NCBI RefSeq assembly: GCF_050003625.1
Contig: NC_134399.1
Span: 153,878,473 to 153,942,472, forward strand
DNA length: 64,000 bases
Direction of reading: 5' to 3'
Origin: Haematobia irritans
Lineage: Eukaryota; Arthropoda; Insecta; Diptera; Muscidae
Shown: positions 12,837-24,262 of the stretch, one piece after another
Position numbering within the stretch: position 1 is the stretch's first letter
Layout of the letters: every line of letters begins with the position of its first letter
The notes under the pieces: model-generated
Told to the model about the DNA's origin: nothing
The model's input: the letters and a program-made list of their open reading frames with translations, nothing else
The model's database searches: none
Made by a program: the position numbers and the translations under genes

Positions 12837-13107
12837 GTATCGGTTCAGGGTTTGAACCCATTCTTGTGGAGTGTGAACAGAAATATATGAATTTAAAAAA
12901 AAAAGTTGGTAAAAAGAATGGCAACCAATTAATTGATTGAATAATTGTATAAAAAGCGTTCAGTGTTGCGATCTTTTACGCTTCTTCCCGAATTTTTGAT
13001 TCCAAGTTACGATATTTCTTCTTTATTTAATTTTTAAACCAGAGCCCTGATATTCCTCTTCTCCTCGTAAACTCGTTACTAGGATTGTATTCGAATGACT
13101 TGAGAAG

Positions 13108-13320
13108 GTGATATCCTTCGTTTTCGCAGATTCAAAAGATGTTGATTGGTCTTCAAAATCCTTGAAAATAGACCCGATTGTCGGGCACAATCAAGCTGAT
13201 CAGGCTGAAGAATTTTTACTTAATGAAAACAAAGCACTTCATATTAAACACAATATCTGGGAACGGACATTCTTTTGTGATAAAAGTATGAACTTTTGTG
13301 CGAAATTCAAAACACTGTAG
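13108..13320 (+). other. Unrecognised open frame, possible exon relic (70 codons)
   Basis: The frame contains DVDWSSKSLKIDPIVGHNQA and NENKALHIKHNIWERTFFCD, with more even codon use than the surrounding AT-rich DNA. It is preceded by a splice-acceptor-like CTTCGTTTTCGCAG (ending 13129). No family recognised. It ends at a TAG formed with the SINE fragment that begins at 13319, so its 3' part may be lost. Confidence 0.2.
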
Positions 13321-13378
13321 GTTAGGGTGGCAGCCCGATGTATCAGGCTCACTTAGACTATTCAGTCCATTGTGATAA
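13319..13378 (-). mobile_element. 3' fragment of the tRNA-derived SINE
   Basis: GGTTAGGGTGGCAGCCCGAT through CAGTCCATTGTGATA matches the terminal 60 bases of the full SINE at 23846-24175. Confidence 0.8.
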
Positions 13379-13680
13379 GGAAACGAATAACGTTTGCGAT
13401 AACCGTTTTGTTAACTTTAATTTTTTAATGCGTGTATGTATCTACGTATAGTAATTAATTCCATGTTATACTGAATAGAGTTTTTTTACAAATATTTAAT
13501 GGATGCAAGTATGTTAGAATGTAATTAACTCTATAACACGTGTATTTCTAATATTAGTCATTATGGCAAAAAAAATGGTAAGTTTCAAATCGATGCCGAA
13601 GCTAATGACTTCAATTAACATGGCGAAACGTAACGCAAAAAAAGAATTTTATGGATTTACAATATATGGCTAGCAAAAAA
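13379..13680. other. No feature seen
   Basis: About 300 AT-rich bases with no open frame or repeat match within the window. Confidence 0.4.
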
Positions 13681-15647
13681 ACAAGTATATACGGCCGTAA
13701 GTTCGGCCAGGCCGAAGCTTATGTACCCTCCATCATGGATTGCGTGTAACTTCTTCTAAACACTGCCATCCGCAATCGAATTACTTAAGTTGTGGTAACG
13801 CTTGCCGATGGCAAGGTATCTTAAAACCTCCTAACACCATCTTCTAAATTGTATGTAAGTCCATACGTGGTATATATTAAATCAAAAAAGAGCGATCCAA
13901 TACGTATATAATTCAGTTTGACAAAGTAGACATAAAATTTTGACAAAATTTTCTACAGAAATAAAATTAAAAAAAAAAATTTCTATAGAAATAAAATTTT
14001 CACAAAATTTTCTATAGAAATAAAAATTTTGACAAAATTTTCTTTAGAAAAAAAAAATTTCTACAGAAATAAAATTTTAAAAAAATTTTGTATAGAAAAA
14101 AACTTTTGACAAAATTTTCTATAGAAATAAAATCTTGGTAGATTATTTTTGGCTCGAGTGGCAACCATGATTATGAACCGAATAAAATTTGAACAAAATT
14201 TTGTATAGAAATAAAATTTTGGTAGACTATTTTTGGCTCTAGTGGCAACCATGATTATGAACCGATATGGACCAATTTTTGTGTGATTGGACCAATTTTG
14301 GTATGGTTGTTAGCGACCATATACTAACACCACGTTCCTAATTTGAACCGGATCGGATGAATTTTGCTCCTCCAAGAGGCTCCGGAGGTCAAATCTGGAG
14401 AACGTTTTATATGGGGGCTATATATAACTATGGACCGATGTGGACCAATTCTGGCACGCTTGTTAAAGATCATATACTAACACCATGTTCCAAATTACAA
14501 CCAGATTGGATGAAATTTGCTTCTCTTGAAGATTTCGCAAGTCAAATCTGGGGATCGGTTTATATGGGGGCTATATATAATTATATATAATTATATATAA
14601 TTATATATAATTATGAACCGATGTGGACCAATTTTTGCATGGTTGTTAGAAACCATATACCAATATCATGTACCAAATTTCAGCCGGATCGGATGCAATT
14701 TGCTTCTCTATGAGGATTCGCAAGCCAAATCTGGGGATCGGTTTATATGGGGGCTATATATAATTATGGACCGATGTGGACCAATTTTTGCATGATTGTT
14801 AGAGACCATATACCAATACCATGTACCAAATTTCAGCCGGATCGGATGAAATATGCTTCTCTTCGAGGCTCCACAAGCCAAATCTGGGGATCGGTTTATA
14901 TGGGGGCTATATATAATGAAGGACCGATGTGGACCAATTTTTGCATGGTTGTTAGAGACCATATACCAACACCATCTACCAAATTTCAGCCGGATCGGAT
15001 GAAATATGCTTCTCTTAGAGGCTCCACAAGCCAAATCTGGGGATCGGTTTACGTGGGGGTTATATATAATTATGAACCGATGTGGACCAATTTTTTCATG
15101 ATTGTTGGAGACCATATACCAACATCATGTACCAAATTTCAGCCGGATCGGATGAAATTTTCTTCTCTTTGAGGCTCCGCAAGCCAAATCTGGGGAACGG
15201 ATTATATGGGGGCTATATATAATTATAGACCGATGTGGACCAATTTTTGCATGGTTGTTAGAGACCATATACTAACACCATGTACCAAATTTCAGCCGGA
15301 TCGGATGAAATATGCTTCTGTTATAGGCTCCACAAGCCAAAACTGAGGGTCCCTTTATATGGGGTCGATACGTAAAAGTGGACCGATATGGCCCATTTTC
15401 AATACCATCCGACCTACATCGATAACAACTACTTGTACCAAGTTTCACGTCGATAGCTTGTTTCGTTCGGAAGTTAGCGTGATTTCAACAGACGGACGGA
15501 CGGACGGACGGACGGACATGCTTAGATCGACTCAGAATTTCACCACGACCCAGAATATATACTTTATGGGGTCATAGAGCAATATTTCGATGTGTTACAA
15601 ACGGAATGACAAAGTTAATATACCCCCATCCTATGATGGAGGGTGTA
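13681..15647 (+). mobile_element. Family A element, complete, with tandem 153-bp units
   Basis: Starts ACAAGTATATACGGCCGTAA with the TTCGGCCAGGCCGAA hairpin. Then come the CAAGGTATCTTAAAACCTCC region, a minisatellite block (13917-14145), two CTCGAG/CTCTAGTGGCAACCATGATT segments, tandem 153-bp units (14400-15350), the CGGAAGTTAGCGTGATTTC block, a GACGGACG run, and a GGGTGTA end. Confidence 0.93.
14582..15342. repeat. Tandem 153-bp units of family A
   Basis: The landmark ATCTGGGGATCGG recurs at 14729, 14882, 15035 and (as ATCTGGGGAACGG) 15188, exactly 153 bases apart. 153 is a multiple of three, so frames on both strands stay open through several units and mimic repeat proteins. Confidence 0.93.
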
Positions 15648-16032
15648 AAAATATTTTCCATGAATATATCTGCAACCAAACACACAAAGCTTTTTTTTAT
15701 TAAAACACGCAGTATGATTTAAAATAATTCAAAAGCAAAAAAAAAATATATATATATATTCGCACGCAGACATAATCGTGAACATGTGTCAACATTATTT
15801 TATAATTACACACATAGTAACTAACTAACGAATGAGAGCTTGGACAACAAACACAAAAGGGCTCACGTTTTGTTTAACTTTCATTTTTAAAAGTTGTCTT
15901 TTTGGTATGAGTACACACAAAAAAAAAAAAAAAAACATTAAAATTGAACCAGCGTATTTTTGATTGCCATAACGAAAATCTTCAATCGGAATAATGAAAA
16001 AGTTCATTAATACTATGAACTGGCTCAATTGT
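15648..16032. other. No gene; short AT and A runs
   Basis: Contains (AT)8 near 15748 and an A16 run near 15920. Otherwise unremarkable. Confidence 0.4.
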
Positions 16033-17183
16033 TATACCCACCACCATAGAATGGTGATGGGTGTATATCAAATTTTCCCACTTCATTTGTAGCACATCGA
16101 AATATAGATGCCAGACTATATGCAGTTTGTATATTATAGATCAGGGGATCCAAGACGATATAACAATATCCGTATGGCCGTCTGTCTGTCTGATGTATTC
16201 ACCACCGTAAACCACCACCATATATGCCGATTACCGGATTTGAGGTCTTGAGCATCTACACACTGTACTGTTCATGCGATTTTCAAGAAAATTGGATCCA
16301 CAACCACACTCAGAGAAGGTATATGATCACACCAAACATGAGTCAAGAGCACACTGAAAAACATATTGTCGTGAGGCCAACGATTTCATGTCTTTAAATT
16401 TCGAATTCGAGTTTTGCTTAGCATAGATGACGCATTTCTGAGATATAAAGTTTTCTTTTTTGTCCAAAAGTCGATAAACTTTTCAATGAAATCGCTTTGT
16501 CCTTATAGTTAAGTGATTCGAATTAAAATTGAGTGTCCTAACATGAAAGAAAATTTCATTTTATTATGGTTGACTTGGCTTTAATACTTCTGAAAAAATC
16601 TTCAAAATTAATGAAATCGTCTGTAAATTTTTTGACTTTTTGTGTCTTGGCTACAAAGCAAACAAACGTTAAAAAATAGCGAGATGTGTTTCAACACTAT
16701 ATTGTAAAGACGTTTTTTATTTGAAACATTGGATAACTTCAACGTGAAGAAGAGTCTGAATTTGGAAATTTAAATTGTCGTTAAAACTTTTTTAATCAAC
16801 TTTCATAGCACATGAAGAAAAACTCTGAAACTCAAGTTTAAAAGAGAATTGTTTCTTAAAAGTAGCATTACTGCAATGCTCCGCTTCTTTGGCTCGGAAT
16901 CAATACCAAAATCTTTAGTGTAAAGAAAAAAAATCTTTGGAACCGGGTACACCTTTTTAGTGCAAAATGTTATTTTTGTACGTTGAAACGTAGAACGTCC
17001 ATGTTTTGGTAGAGCCCCCAATAGACCAATCTCCGATTTGACTTATTGGGCTTCTAAACACTGCGGGTTACGTGAAATTGGAAATCTGCAGGTACTTTAC
17101 GTCCACAAGGAGGAGTGCCGAATATGATGTGTATCGCTCAATGATTTGTTATAGCTCCCATAAAGAGAACAAAGTTCTACTAA
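16033..17183 (-). mobile_element. Family C element, minus orientation, split by a MITE
   Basis: Begins TATACCCACCACCATAGAAT. Contains GTCTGTCTGTCTGATG and later the blocks CATGTTTTGGTAGAGCCCCC and GAAATTGGAAATCTGCAGGT. The hairpin end is missing. The MITE at 16352-16962 lies between the two halves. Confidence 0.7.
16352..16962. mobile_element. MITE family Z, copy 1
   Basis: Ends CACTGAAAAA and TTTTTAGTG. Internal landmarks are ATATTGTCGTGAGGCCAACG, CAAAAGTCGATAAACTTTTC and TCTTTGGCTCGGAATCAATA. Two further copies lie at 33.5 and 56.5 kb. Confidence 0.75.
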
Positions 17184-17345
17184 ACAAGGAAGGAAAGTCT
17201 AAAGTCGGGCGAGGCCGACTATATTATACCCTGTAAATCCGCATTTTCGACACTATATCAAATACGTCAAATGTCAAATTATAAACCATAGACTTAAAAT
17301 TTAAGTCGGCTAACGCCCTGGGATAGTACTCTATGTTCGTAACAA
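17184..17345 (+). mobile_element. Family B left-end fragment
   Basis: ACAAGGAAGGAAAGTCTAAAG then GTCGGGCGAGGCCGAC hairpin, TTATACCCTG and TAAGTCGGCTAACGC. It is truncated where the next B element begins. Confidence 0.8.
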
Positions 17346-18418
17346 ACAAGTAAGTAAAGTCTAAAGTCGGGCGGGCCGACTATATTATACCCTTCACCTC
17401 TATGTAGGCCAAAATTTGTGTTACCTCCAAGTTTCCTCCAATTAACTGGATAGCGTTAGCCGATTTAAATTTTAATTCTAGAGATTTTGTAGAAGTAAAA
17501 AATTGTCTCCTTTTTATAGCTTCCAGCAAATGTGAAGTAGCTGAGATACATTTGCTGGAAGCTATAAAAAGGAGACAATTTTTTACTTCTACAAAATCTC
17601 TAGAATTAAAATTTAAATCGGCTAACGCTATCCAGTTAATTGGAGGAAACTTCCATTGAAAATGGGTCTAAAATGTGTAACCGTCTACCATATTTCCCCA
17701 ACTCTGGTGTACGTACCCCCTCTGGTAAATGTACCCCCTGTGCAAAATCTGAAGCAAATCACGGCAAAATTCTGGCTTTTGTGGCCATGTAAGTTCAAAT
17801 CGGATATATGGTATATATGGGAGCTATATCTAAATTTGAACCGATTTCAATCAATTCTACCTTCTGTGCAAAATCTCACGAAGATCGGTAGTAAACTTTG
17901 GCCTATGTGGTCATATGAGTCTAAATCGGACGAAAGATATATATGGGAGCTATATCTAAATCTGAATCGATTTGGCTGATATTTTGTTAGATTTTCGAGA
18001 TTCATAAAATATTTGGATGTACGATATTTCAAGAAAATCGGTTGATAAACACGCTAACTATGACAAAACCGGGGATAAATATATATGGCAGCTATATCTA
18101 AATCTGAACCGATTTTTTCCAAAACCAATAGCGATTGTCTATGTCCCAAGAAACGGCCCTATGCCAAATTTGAAGACGATCGGACTTAAATTGCGAGCTG
18201 TACTTTGTGCACGAAATTACATATACAGACAGACGGACGGATAGACAGACAGACAGACGGACGGATAGACAGACGGACATCGCTAAATCGAAATTTAATT
18301 CGATTTTAGTATACCGATCGGTATACTAAAAGATGGGTCTATGACCACTATTTCTTGGCGTTACATACAAATGCACAAACTTATTATACCCTGTACCACA
18401 GTAGTGGAGAAGGGTATA
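17346..18418 (+). mobile_element. Family B element containing a perfect inverted repeat
   Basis: ACAAGTAAGTAAAGTCTAAAG with GTCGGGCGGGCCGAC hairpin. Then TTATACCCTTCACC, four AGCTATATCTAAATCTGAACC units, a GACAGACGGACGG microsatellite (about 18225-18278), TATACCGATCGGTATA, and the terminal GGGTATA. Confidence 0.9.
17429..17652. repeat. Perfect 105-bp inverted repeat, 14-base spacer
   Basis: Arm 17429-17533 and arm 17548-17652 are exact reverse complements by direct reading. Spacer is GAAGTAGCTGAGAT. The right arm is in the native B orientation (TTCTACAAAATCTCTAG, TTAAATCGGCTAACG); the left arm is an inverted duplicate. Confidence 0.95.
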
Positions 18419-19389
18419 AAGAAAGTACCCTGAAATTGAAAATTGTGCAGCACTATGATATCGACTATATAGTCCAAATGAGCCAAAAAACTAACATGCT
18501 GTCATTATACCTACACTGATGTTTGCGAATTGATGCATCTGCCCTTGGCAATTGTGGTACATTTCAGCCTGATTTTGCTTAAGAACATTTCAAATTTATT
18601 TCTCTCTGTGGATTAACGATAATTTTTAGTTGCTCAAATATTTTTATCATGCGTGCGTTCGTATTTATGTGCATACTAAATTGTAACGTTTGTTGTTAAA
18701 ACCCTTGTAAATAGTTGTAAATATTTTGCCGTATAGCGGTAAAGTGGGCTTTCATTATGTTTCAAAAAATATGTAAATAAGCTGTTGGCTCGTTTGCTCG
18801 CGCTCTCTTGTCCAATAATCTTCACATCCTTACCACAAACGATAGCAATAAAAGCAACAACAACAGCAACACCATGTGAACAGTGTAAATATCAACTGAA
18901 CGTAATGTAACGTGTTAACATTTTTGAAAATCCTTTCGTTAAACTTTAGAGCATCGCATCACGTTTTATGCATTTCTGAGTTCAGAAACTAAAGTGAAAA
19001 CTGTATGAATCACATCATGGACACATGCACACATTGAGAATGCTATCCAACTTATATCACCCATATTTCTAGACTTACATCCTTATCCGGCCATGCGAAT
19101 ATTGGGAGGGCCTGACTAATATCTATGTCAAACTTTTTGATCCTGTCTACCCAGAACAATGCAGCAAACAAATGAATTATGTAAACATAACTTTGAAGCA
19201 AAAATAATATTTTCCCTCTTGAACTTTGATGAAGAAGGATTGGGGAATTTACATTGAAGAAAGATTGCAATATATTGAAAGATATATTGATATGTACACC
19301 CAAAAAACAGTTTACTTGGAGAGATTTTGACCTTCGCTTATAGATTTTCATATTGACTCTAGCTTTAAATCTAGGCTACATAAAATTAA
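18419..19389. other. Non-repetitive DNA without gene
   Basis: Ordinary-complexity AT-rich DNA with a CAACAACAACAGCAAC stretch at 18850-18875. The only longer frame (minus strand, 19052-19351) has no motif. Confidence 0.35.
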
Positions 19390-20516
19390 ACAAGTATATA
19401 CGGCCGTAAGTTCGGCCAGGCCGAAGTTTATGTACCCACCACCATAATTTGCGTAGAAACTTCTACTAAAGACTGTCATCCACAAACGAATTACTTGGGT
19501 TCCGGTAAAACTTGCCGATGGCAAGGTATCTTAAAACTTCCTAACACCGTAATATATACCACATAGTCCATACGTGGTATATATTAAACTAAACACGGCC
19601 GATTAAATACGTATATAATTAAGTGTAAAGTTTCTATAGAAATAAAATTTTGACAACATTTTCTATAGAAGTAAAATTTGGAAAAAAATTTTCTATAGAA
19701 ATAAACTTTGGATAAAATTTTCTATAGAAATAAAATTCTGACAAAATTTTCTATAGAAATAAAATTTTGACAAAATTTTCTATAGAAATAAAATTTTGAC
19801 AAAATTTTCTATAGAAATAACATTTTGACAATGTTTTCTATAAAAAGAAAATTTTGGTAGATTATTTTTGGCTCGAGCAGCAACCATGATTATGAACCGA
19901 TAAGGACCAATTTTTGTGTGATTGGGGATCGCCTATATATAACTATAGACCGATATAGACCAATTTTGGCATGGTTATTAGCTGCCTTATACTAACACCA
20001 CGTTGCAAATTTCAACCGGATCGGATGAATTTTGCTCCTCTAAGAGGCTCCGGAGATCAAATCTGGGGAACGGTTTATATGGGGGCTATATATTATTATG
20101 GACCGATATGGACCAATTCTTGCATGTTTGTTGGAGACCACATTCTAACACCACGTTCCAAATTTCAACCGGATTGGATGAATTTTGTTCCTCCAAGAGG
20201 CTTCGGAGGACAAATCTGGGGATCGATTTATATGGGGGCTATATATAATTATGGACCGATATGGACAAATTCTTGCATGGTTGTTAGAGACCATATACTA
20301 ACACCATGTTGCAAATTTCAACCGGATCGGATGAATTTTGCTCATCTAAGAGGCTACGGAGGTCAAATCCGGGGATCGGCTTATATGGGGACTATACCAA
20401 TTTTGATAGGGTTGTTAGAGACAATATACTAACACCACGGACCAAATTTCAATCGGATCGGATGATCCTCTAAGAGGCTCCGGAGGTCAAATCTGGGGAT
20501 CGGTTTATATGGGGGC
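19390..20516 (+). mobile_element. Family A element, right end replaced by hAT insertion
   Basis: ACAAGTATATACGGCCGTAA and hairpin, minisatellite block 19625-19860, then three to four A units up to GGTTTATATGGGGGC at 20516, where the hAT-type element starts. Confidence 0.9.
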
Positions 20517-21977
20517 CAAGGCCGTATTCAGGGGGGGATGAGGGGGGTCAAACCCCCCCCCGAAATGAATGAATATTTTATATAAATAAATATATATTTT
20601 TAGCTGCATAGAAAAATCTTATCGAAGATGTTGAAGAAAAGCTGGAGGTTTTATTTTGAAAAACGCTTACCTATAAAACTTGCACAAATCATAGAATACT
20701 AGTTGAAAAGCCTGTCAAACGACGGTCGAAAAAAATAAATTGTTTTTGTTCTCGCACCACAAATTTCATTTTTGGAAAATGTCTTTCTGCTTTTTATTTG
20801 TGTTTGTTGTTCTTTTTGTGAACATGACTCGCTTTGTTTGGCCATAGCAACAACAACGAAACAGCCAAACACACATGTGTAAATGAAATGGCGCAAAACC
20901 TGCGAAAAGAACTTGTCTAATTCAGCGATGGAAGCACTTGGAGAGTGCAATAAAGAGATATTTCCAAACGTGCATATTTTAAAAATTTTGGTCACTTTGC
21001 CAGTTACTCAGGGATGGAAAATACAATTTTTAAGAAAGTACAAAAAAGGTATTTTTTGAGCGGAAGGTACTTTTTACTAAATTTCAACAAAAATTTCACT
21101 GGAAAATTATTGTCAAGAGACTAAATTTTAAAGAAAATAAAATTTTGACAAAATTTTCTATATAAATAATATTTTGCAAAAATTTTCTATAGAAATAAAA
21201 TTTTGCAAAAAAAAATCTGTAGAAAAAAATGTTGCAAAATTTTTTCTATAGAAATAAAATTTTGCAAAAATTTCCTATAGAAATAAAATTTGTACAAAAT
21301 TTTCAATTGAAATAAAATTTTGACAAAATTTTCTATAAAAAAAAAAACAATTTGCAAAAATCTATATAGAAATAAAATGTTGACAACATTTTCTACCGAA
21401 ATAAAAAATCGATAATATACAATCGCGTTCTTTTTTCGACTAAAACATTCTTGAAGTTCAATAAAATCCTGTCTTTGACTATGTCTTTTACAAAATCGAG
21501 ATTTTCTTCCCACATGAACATGTCTGTTGCCATATTTGTAAAAGACTATTAGCAAATAAGGTTGATAAAGACTTTCTCAAAATATTAAAATATTTTGTCA
21601 AAGCTATTGTACCATAAATCTGATATCGACTCAAAAATGTCTACACAAAAGGCACTAAATCATTCGCGGGGGTACTACGGTACTGACCGAGGTGAAAAAG
21701 TATTGAAAAAAGTACTATAGTACTGCATTTTCCATCCCTTCAGTTACTACGTACTCCTCCGAACTTTCATTTTCAACAATGAAGAGATTAAAGACGTATC
21801 TTAGAAATTCGACTAGCGAGAGTAGACTCAATGGATTGGCATTAATGTGCCGACTGAAAAAGTAATTGATTTATTTGCTGCCCAAAAAGCCCGTCGGCTC
21901 AATTTAATATTATGAAAATATTGTATACATACCTATGCATAAATAAAATTTTCTACACATTTTTTTTTAAGTATATT
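20517..21977 (+). mobile_element. Non-autonomous hAT element, copy 1 (3' end lost)
   Basis: Begins CAAGGCCGTATTCAGGGGGG. It is nearly identical to the complete copy at 43632-46959, with an internal minisatellite block (21140-21410) and the 3' end of a hAT transposase frame. The right end breaks off at about 21977 next to a LINE fragment. It lacks the MITE and the B element that are inserted in copy 2, and so gives two empty sites. Confidence 0.85.
21741..21914 (+). pseudogene. hAT transposase C-terminal fragment (copy 1)
   Basis: The frame gives VTTYSSELSFSTMKRLKTYL and then NSTSESRLNGLALM, the hAT dimerisation region. Part of the helix present in copy 2 is deleted. The conserved SSERSF is altered to SSELSF. 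Confidence 0.75.
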
Positions 21978-21984
21978 TTTTTTT

Positions 21985-22262
21985 GGCCCAACTAAGATCA
22001 GGCAAGTGCAGCCGCCTCAATGCATACTTATCAGTGATTGATAGCAGCGTAGCTGACGTGTGTCCCATATGTAATCAAGGGCACATGACACTCGTCACCT
22101 TTTTGCTTGCCCAGCCAAGCCTACCCGTCTCACTACCAGATCACTCTGGACACACCCCATCCTTGTCGCAGAGTTCCTTGATCTGGCTACCAGTTGAACT
22201 ACACAAGCATAGAGCAAAATGGATGAAACTACATTAAAAACTGTTACAACAACAACAACAAC
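21985..22262 (+). pseudogene. LINE (Jockey/LOA-like) 3' fragment with frameshift
   Basis: AQLRSGKCSRLNAYLSVIDS and VCPICNQGH match the C-terminal zinc-knuckle region of Jockey/LOA-group reverse transcriptases. After CNQGH the frame shifts. The other frame continues HLFACPAKPTRLTTRSLWTH to a stop at 22195-22197, as expected for the family. It ends in a CAACAACAACAA tail (about 22246-22262). Strongly 5'-truncated. Confidence 0.8.
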
Positions 22263-22286
22263 GACCCGATCGGAAGTGTAGAGTTT

Positions 22287-22430
22287 GGGTTAGGTATTGT
22301 GGCAGCCAGATATTTCGGGCTCATTTAGACAATTCAGTCCATTGCGACACCACAGTGTTGAATTTCTCTCCTATCACTGAGTGCTGTCCGATTCTATGTT
22401 TATCTCATAGAGACGGGACCTCCTTTTTAT
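22287..22430 (-). mobile_element. SINE 3' fragment
   Basis: GGTATTGTGGCAGCCAGATA through GGGACCTCCTTTTTAT matches the 3' half of the SINE at 23846-24175, with about 15% differences. Confidence 0.75.
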
Positions 22431-23222
22431 GCCCACCACCATAGACTGGTGATGGGGGTATAATAAGTTTGTCATTCCGTTTGCAACACATCGAAATATC
22501 GATTTCCGATTATATAAAGTATATATATTCATGATCAGGGAGAAACTGTAAGACGATATAAGCATGTCCGTCTGTCTGTCTGTTGTAATCAGGCTACAAC
22601 CTTCAATAATGGCACAGATTCGTTATTTTTTTTGCAAGCAGGTCAAGTTTGGAGATGGGCTATATCGGTCCAAGTTTTGATATAGTCCCCATATAAACCG
22701 ACCTCCCGATTTGGGGTGATGGGCTTATAAAAACCGTTGTGTTTATCCAATTTGCCTGAAATTGAAAATCTAGAGGTATTTTAGGACCATAAAAATGTGT
22801 GCCGAAATGGTGTTTTGGTATAGCCCCCATATAGACCGATCACCCGATTTTGTTTCTTGGGCGTCTAGAAACTTATTTTCTACGCGATTTGCCTGAAATT
22901 TAAAATCTGGAGGTATTTTAGGACCATAAATTGGTGTCGAAAATAAGGTGTATCACTCCATGTTTTGGTATAGCCCCCATATAGACCGATATCCCGATTT
23001 TACTTCTTGGGCTTCTAGAAACTGTATTTACTATGCGATTTGCCTAAAAATGGAAATCTAGATGTATTTTGGGACCATAAAGAGGAGTGTCCGACCGTAT
23101 CGGTCCATGTTTTAGTATAGCCCCCATATAGACCGATTTCCCGATTAAATTTCTTCGGCTTCTAGAAACTATATTTTCTAACCGATTTGCTTGAAATTGA
23201 AAATTTAGAGGTGATTTAAATT
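22429..23222 (-). mobile_element. Family C element, minus orientation
   Basis: TTATGCCCACCACCATAGAC (right end), GTCCGTCTGTCTGTCTG, then four CCCCCATATAGACCGAT units about 150 bases apart with CTTCTAGAAACT and GAAATTGAAAATCTAGAGGT. No hairpin end. Confidence 0.8.
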
Positions 23223-23829
23223 TAGATTTCGATTCACCCTAACACTTTTTTATGCTAAAATAATTTTTTGTATTTATAGCGACAACTAAATACGGTGTTA
23301 GTTGTGTACGTGTTAATACATTTGTTTACAAACATTAATGTTGGTGGTCGTCACATTAAATTTTACACGTAAATTATAAAATCTCATTACTTACGTGGTC
23401 CTGTGTACACACACACTTACTACACATTATCATATTTACAAATTTACTAATGAGATGATGCTCGCATACAGCAGCTATTTATGATGCCACCACTACAACC
23501 ACAACTAATGCCGGCTATGTTGATCAGATGAGAATTCATAGATAAATGCCCATTAAAATGCCTCATTATAGTATGTGAGATAAATCAATTTATATTTCGA
23601 TTTGATTATACCGGTGGAAATGGTTTTAAGGGATGCTATGGGCAGATTGAGCAGAGAAACAGAGTTTAGTTTGGTCTTTCATAAATATAGTTTAAAACCT
23701 AATATATTTTAACAAAATATACCGTCTTTAAAAAATGTATTCAATGACGGAATTAAATGATCCAGTAAATTACTTAGTGGAACGTTCTTCAATCACCAAA
23801 ATGGTAACATTATTAACAGAATTCATTTT
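23223..23829. other. Non-repetitive DNA without gene
   Basis: About 600 bases of ordinary-complexity DNA with no open frame above 40 codons and no element landmark. Confidence 0.35.
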
Positions 23830-24262
23830 TATACCCTCCACCATAGGTTAGGTGGCAGTCCGATGTATCAGGCTCACTTAGACTATTCAGTCCATTGTGA
23901 TGCCACATTGGTGAACTTATCTCTTATTACCGAGTGCTGCCCGATTCCATGTTAAGTTCAATGACAAGGGACCTCATTTTTATAGCCGAGTCCGAACGGC
24001 GTTCCACATTGCAGTGAAACCACTTAGAGATGCTTTGAAACCCTCAGAAATGTCACTAGCATTACTGAGGTGGGATAATCCACCGCTAAAAACCTTTTTG
24101 GGTTTCGGTCGAAGCAGGAATCGAACCCACGACATTGTGTATACAAGGCGGGCATGCCATTGCACCACCGTGACTCCCTCCACCATACAATGGGGCGTAC
24201 ATTAAAATTTTCATTCCGTTTGTAACACTTGATATTGCTCTAAAACCCCATAAAGTATATAC
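23830..24262 (-). mobile_element. Family A right-end fragment holding a SINE
   Basis: TATACCCTCCACCATA, SINE, then CCCTCCACCATACAATGGGG, TTCCGTTTGTAACAC and CATAAAGTATATAC. Confidence 0.75.
23846..24175 (-). mobile_element. tRNA-derived SINE, complete, 12-bp target duplication
   Basis: Head on the minus strand: CACGGTGGTGCAATGGCATG (A box) and GTGGGTTCGATTCCTGC (B box). The body carries GGTGGATTATCCCACCTCAG and GGAACGCCGTTCGGACTCGG, and the 3' end GCCACCTAACC. CCCTCCACCATA occurs on both sides (23834-23845 and 24176-24187). Pol III transcribed by its internal promoter; mobilised by LINE machinery (family knowledge). Confidence 0.88.

Noticed and set aside
12838..12860. B-box-like GGTTTGAACCCATTC after the minisatellite
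   Set aside because: No A box at proper spacing; a single short match in AT-rich DNA.
14708..15172. 135-141 codon frames on both strands that look like tandem-repeat proteins (also 19971-20432, 49950-50369, 55968-56333)
   Set aside because: They are products of the 153-bp family A unit, whose length is a multiple of three. No start context, bias or domain.
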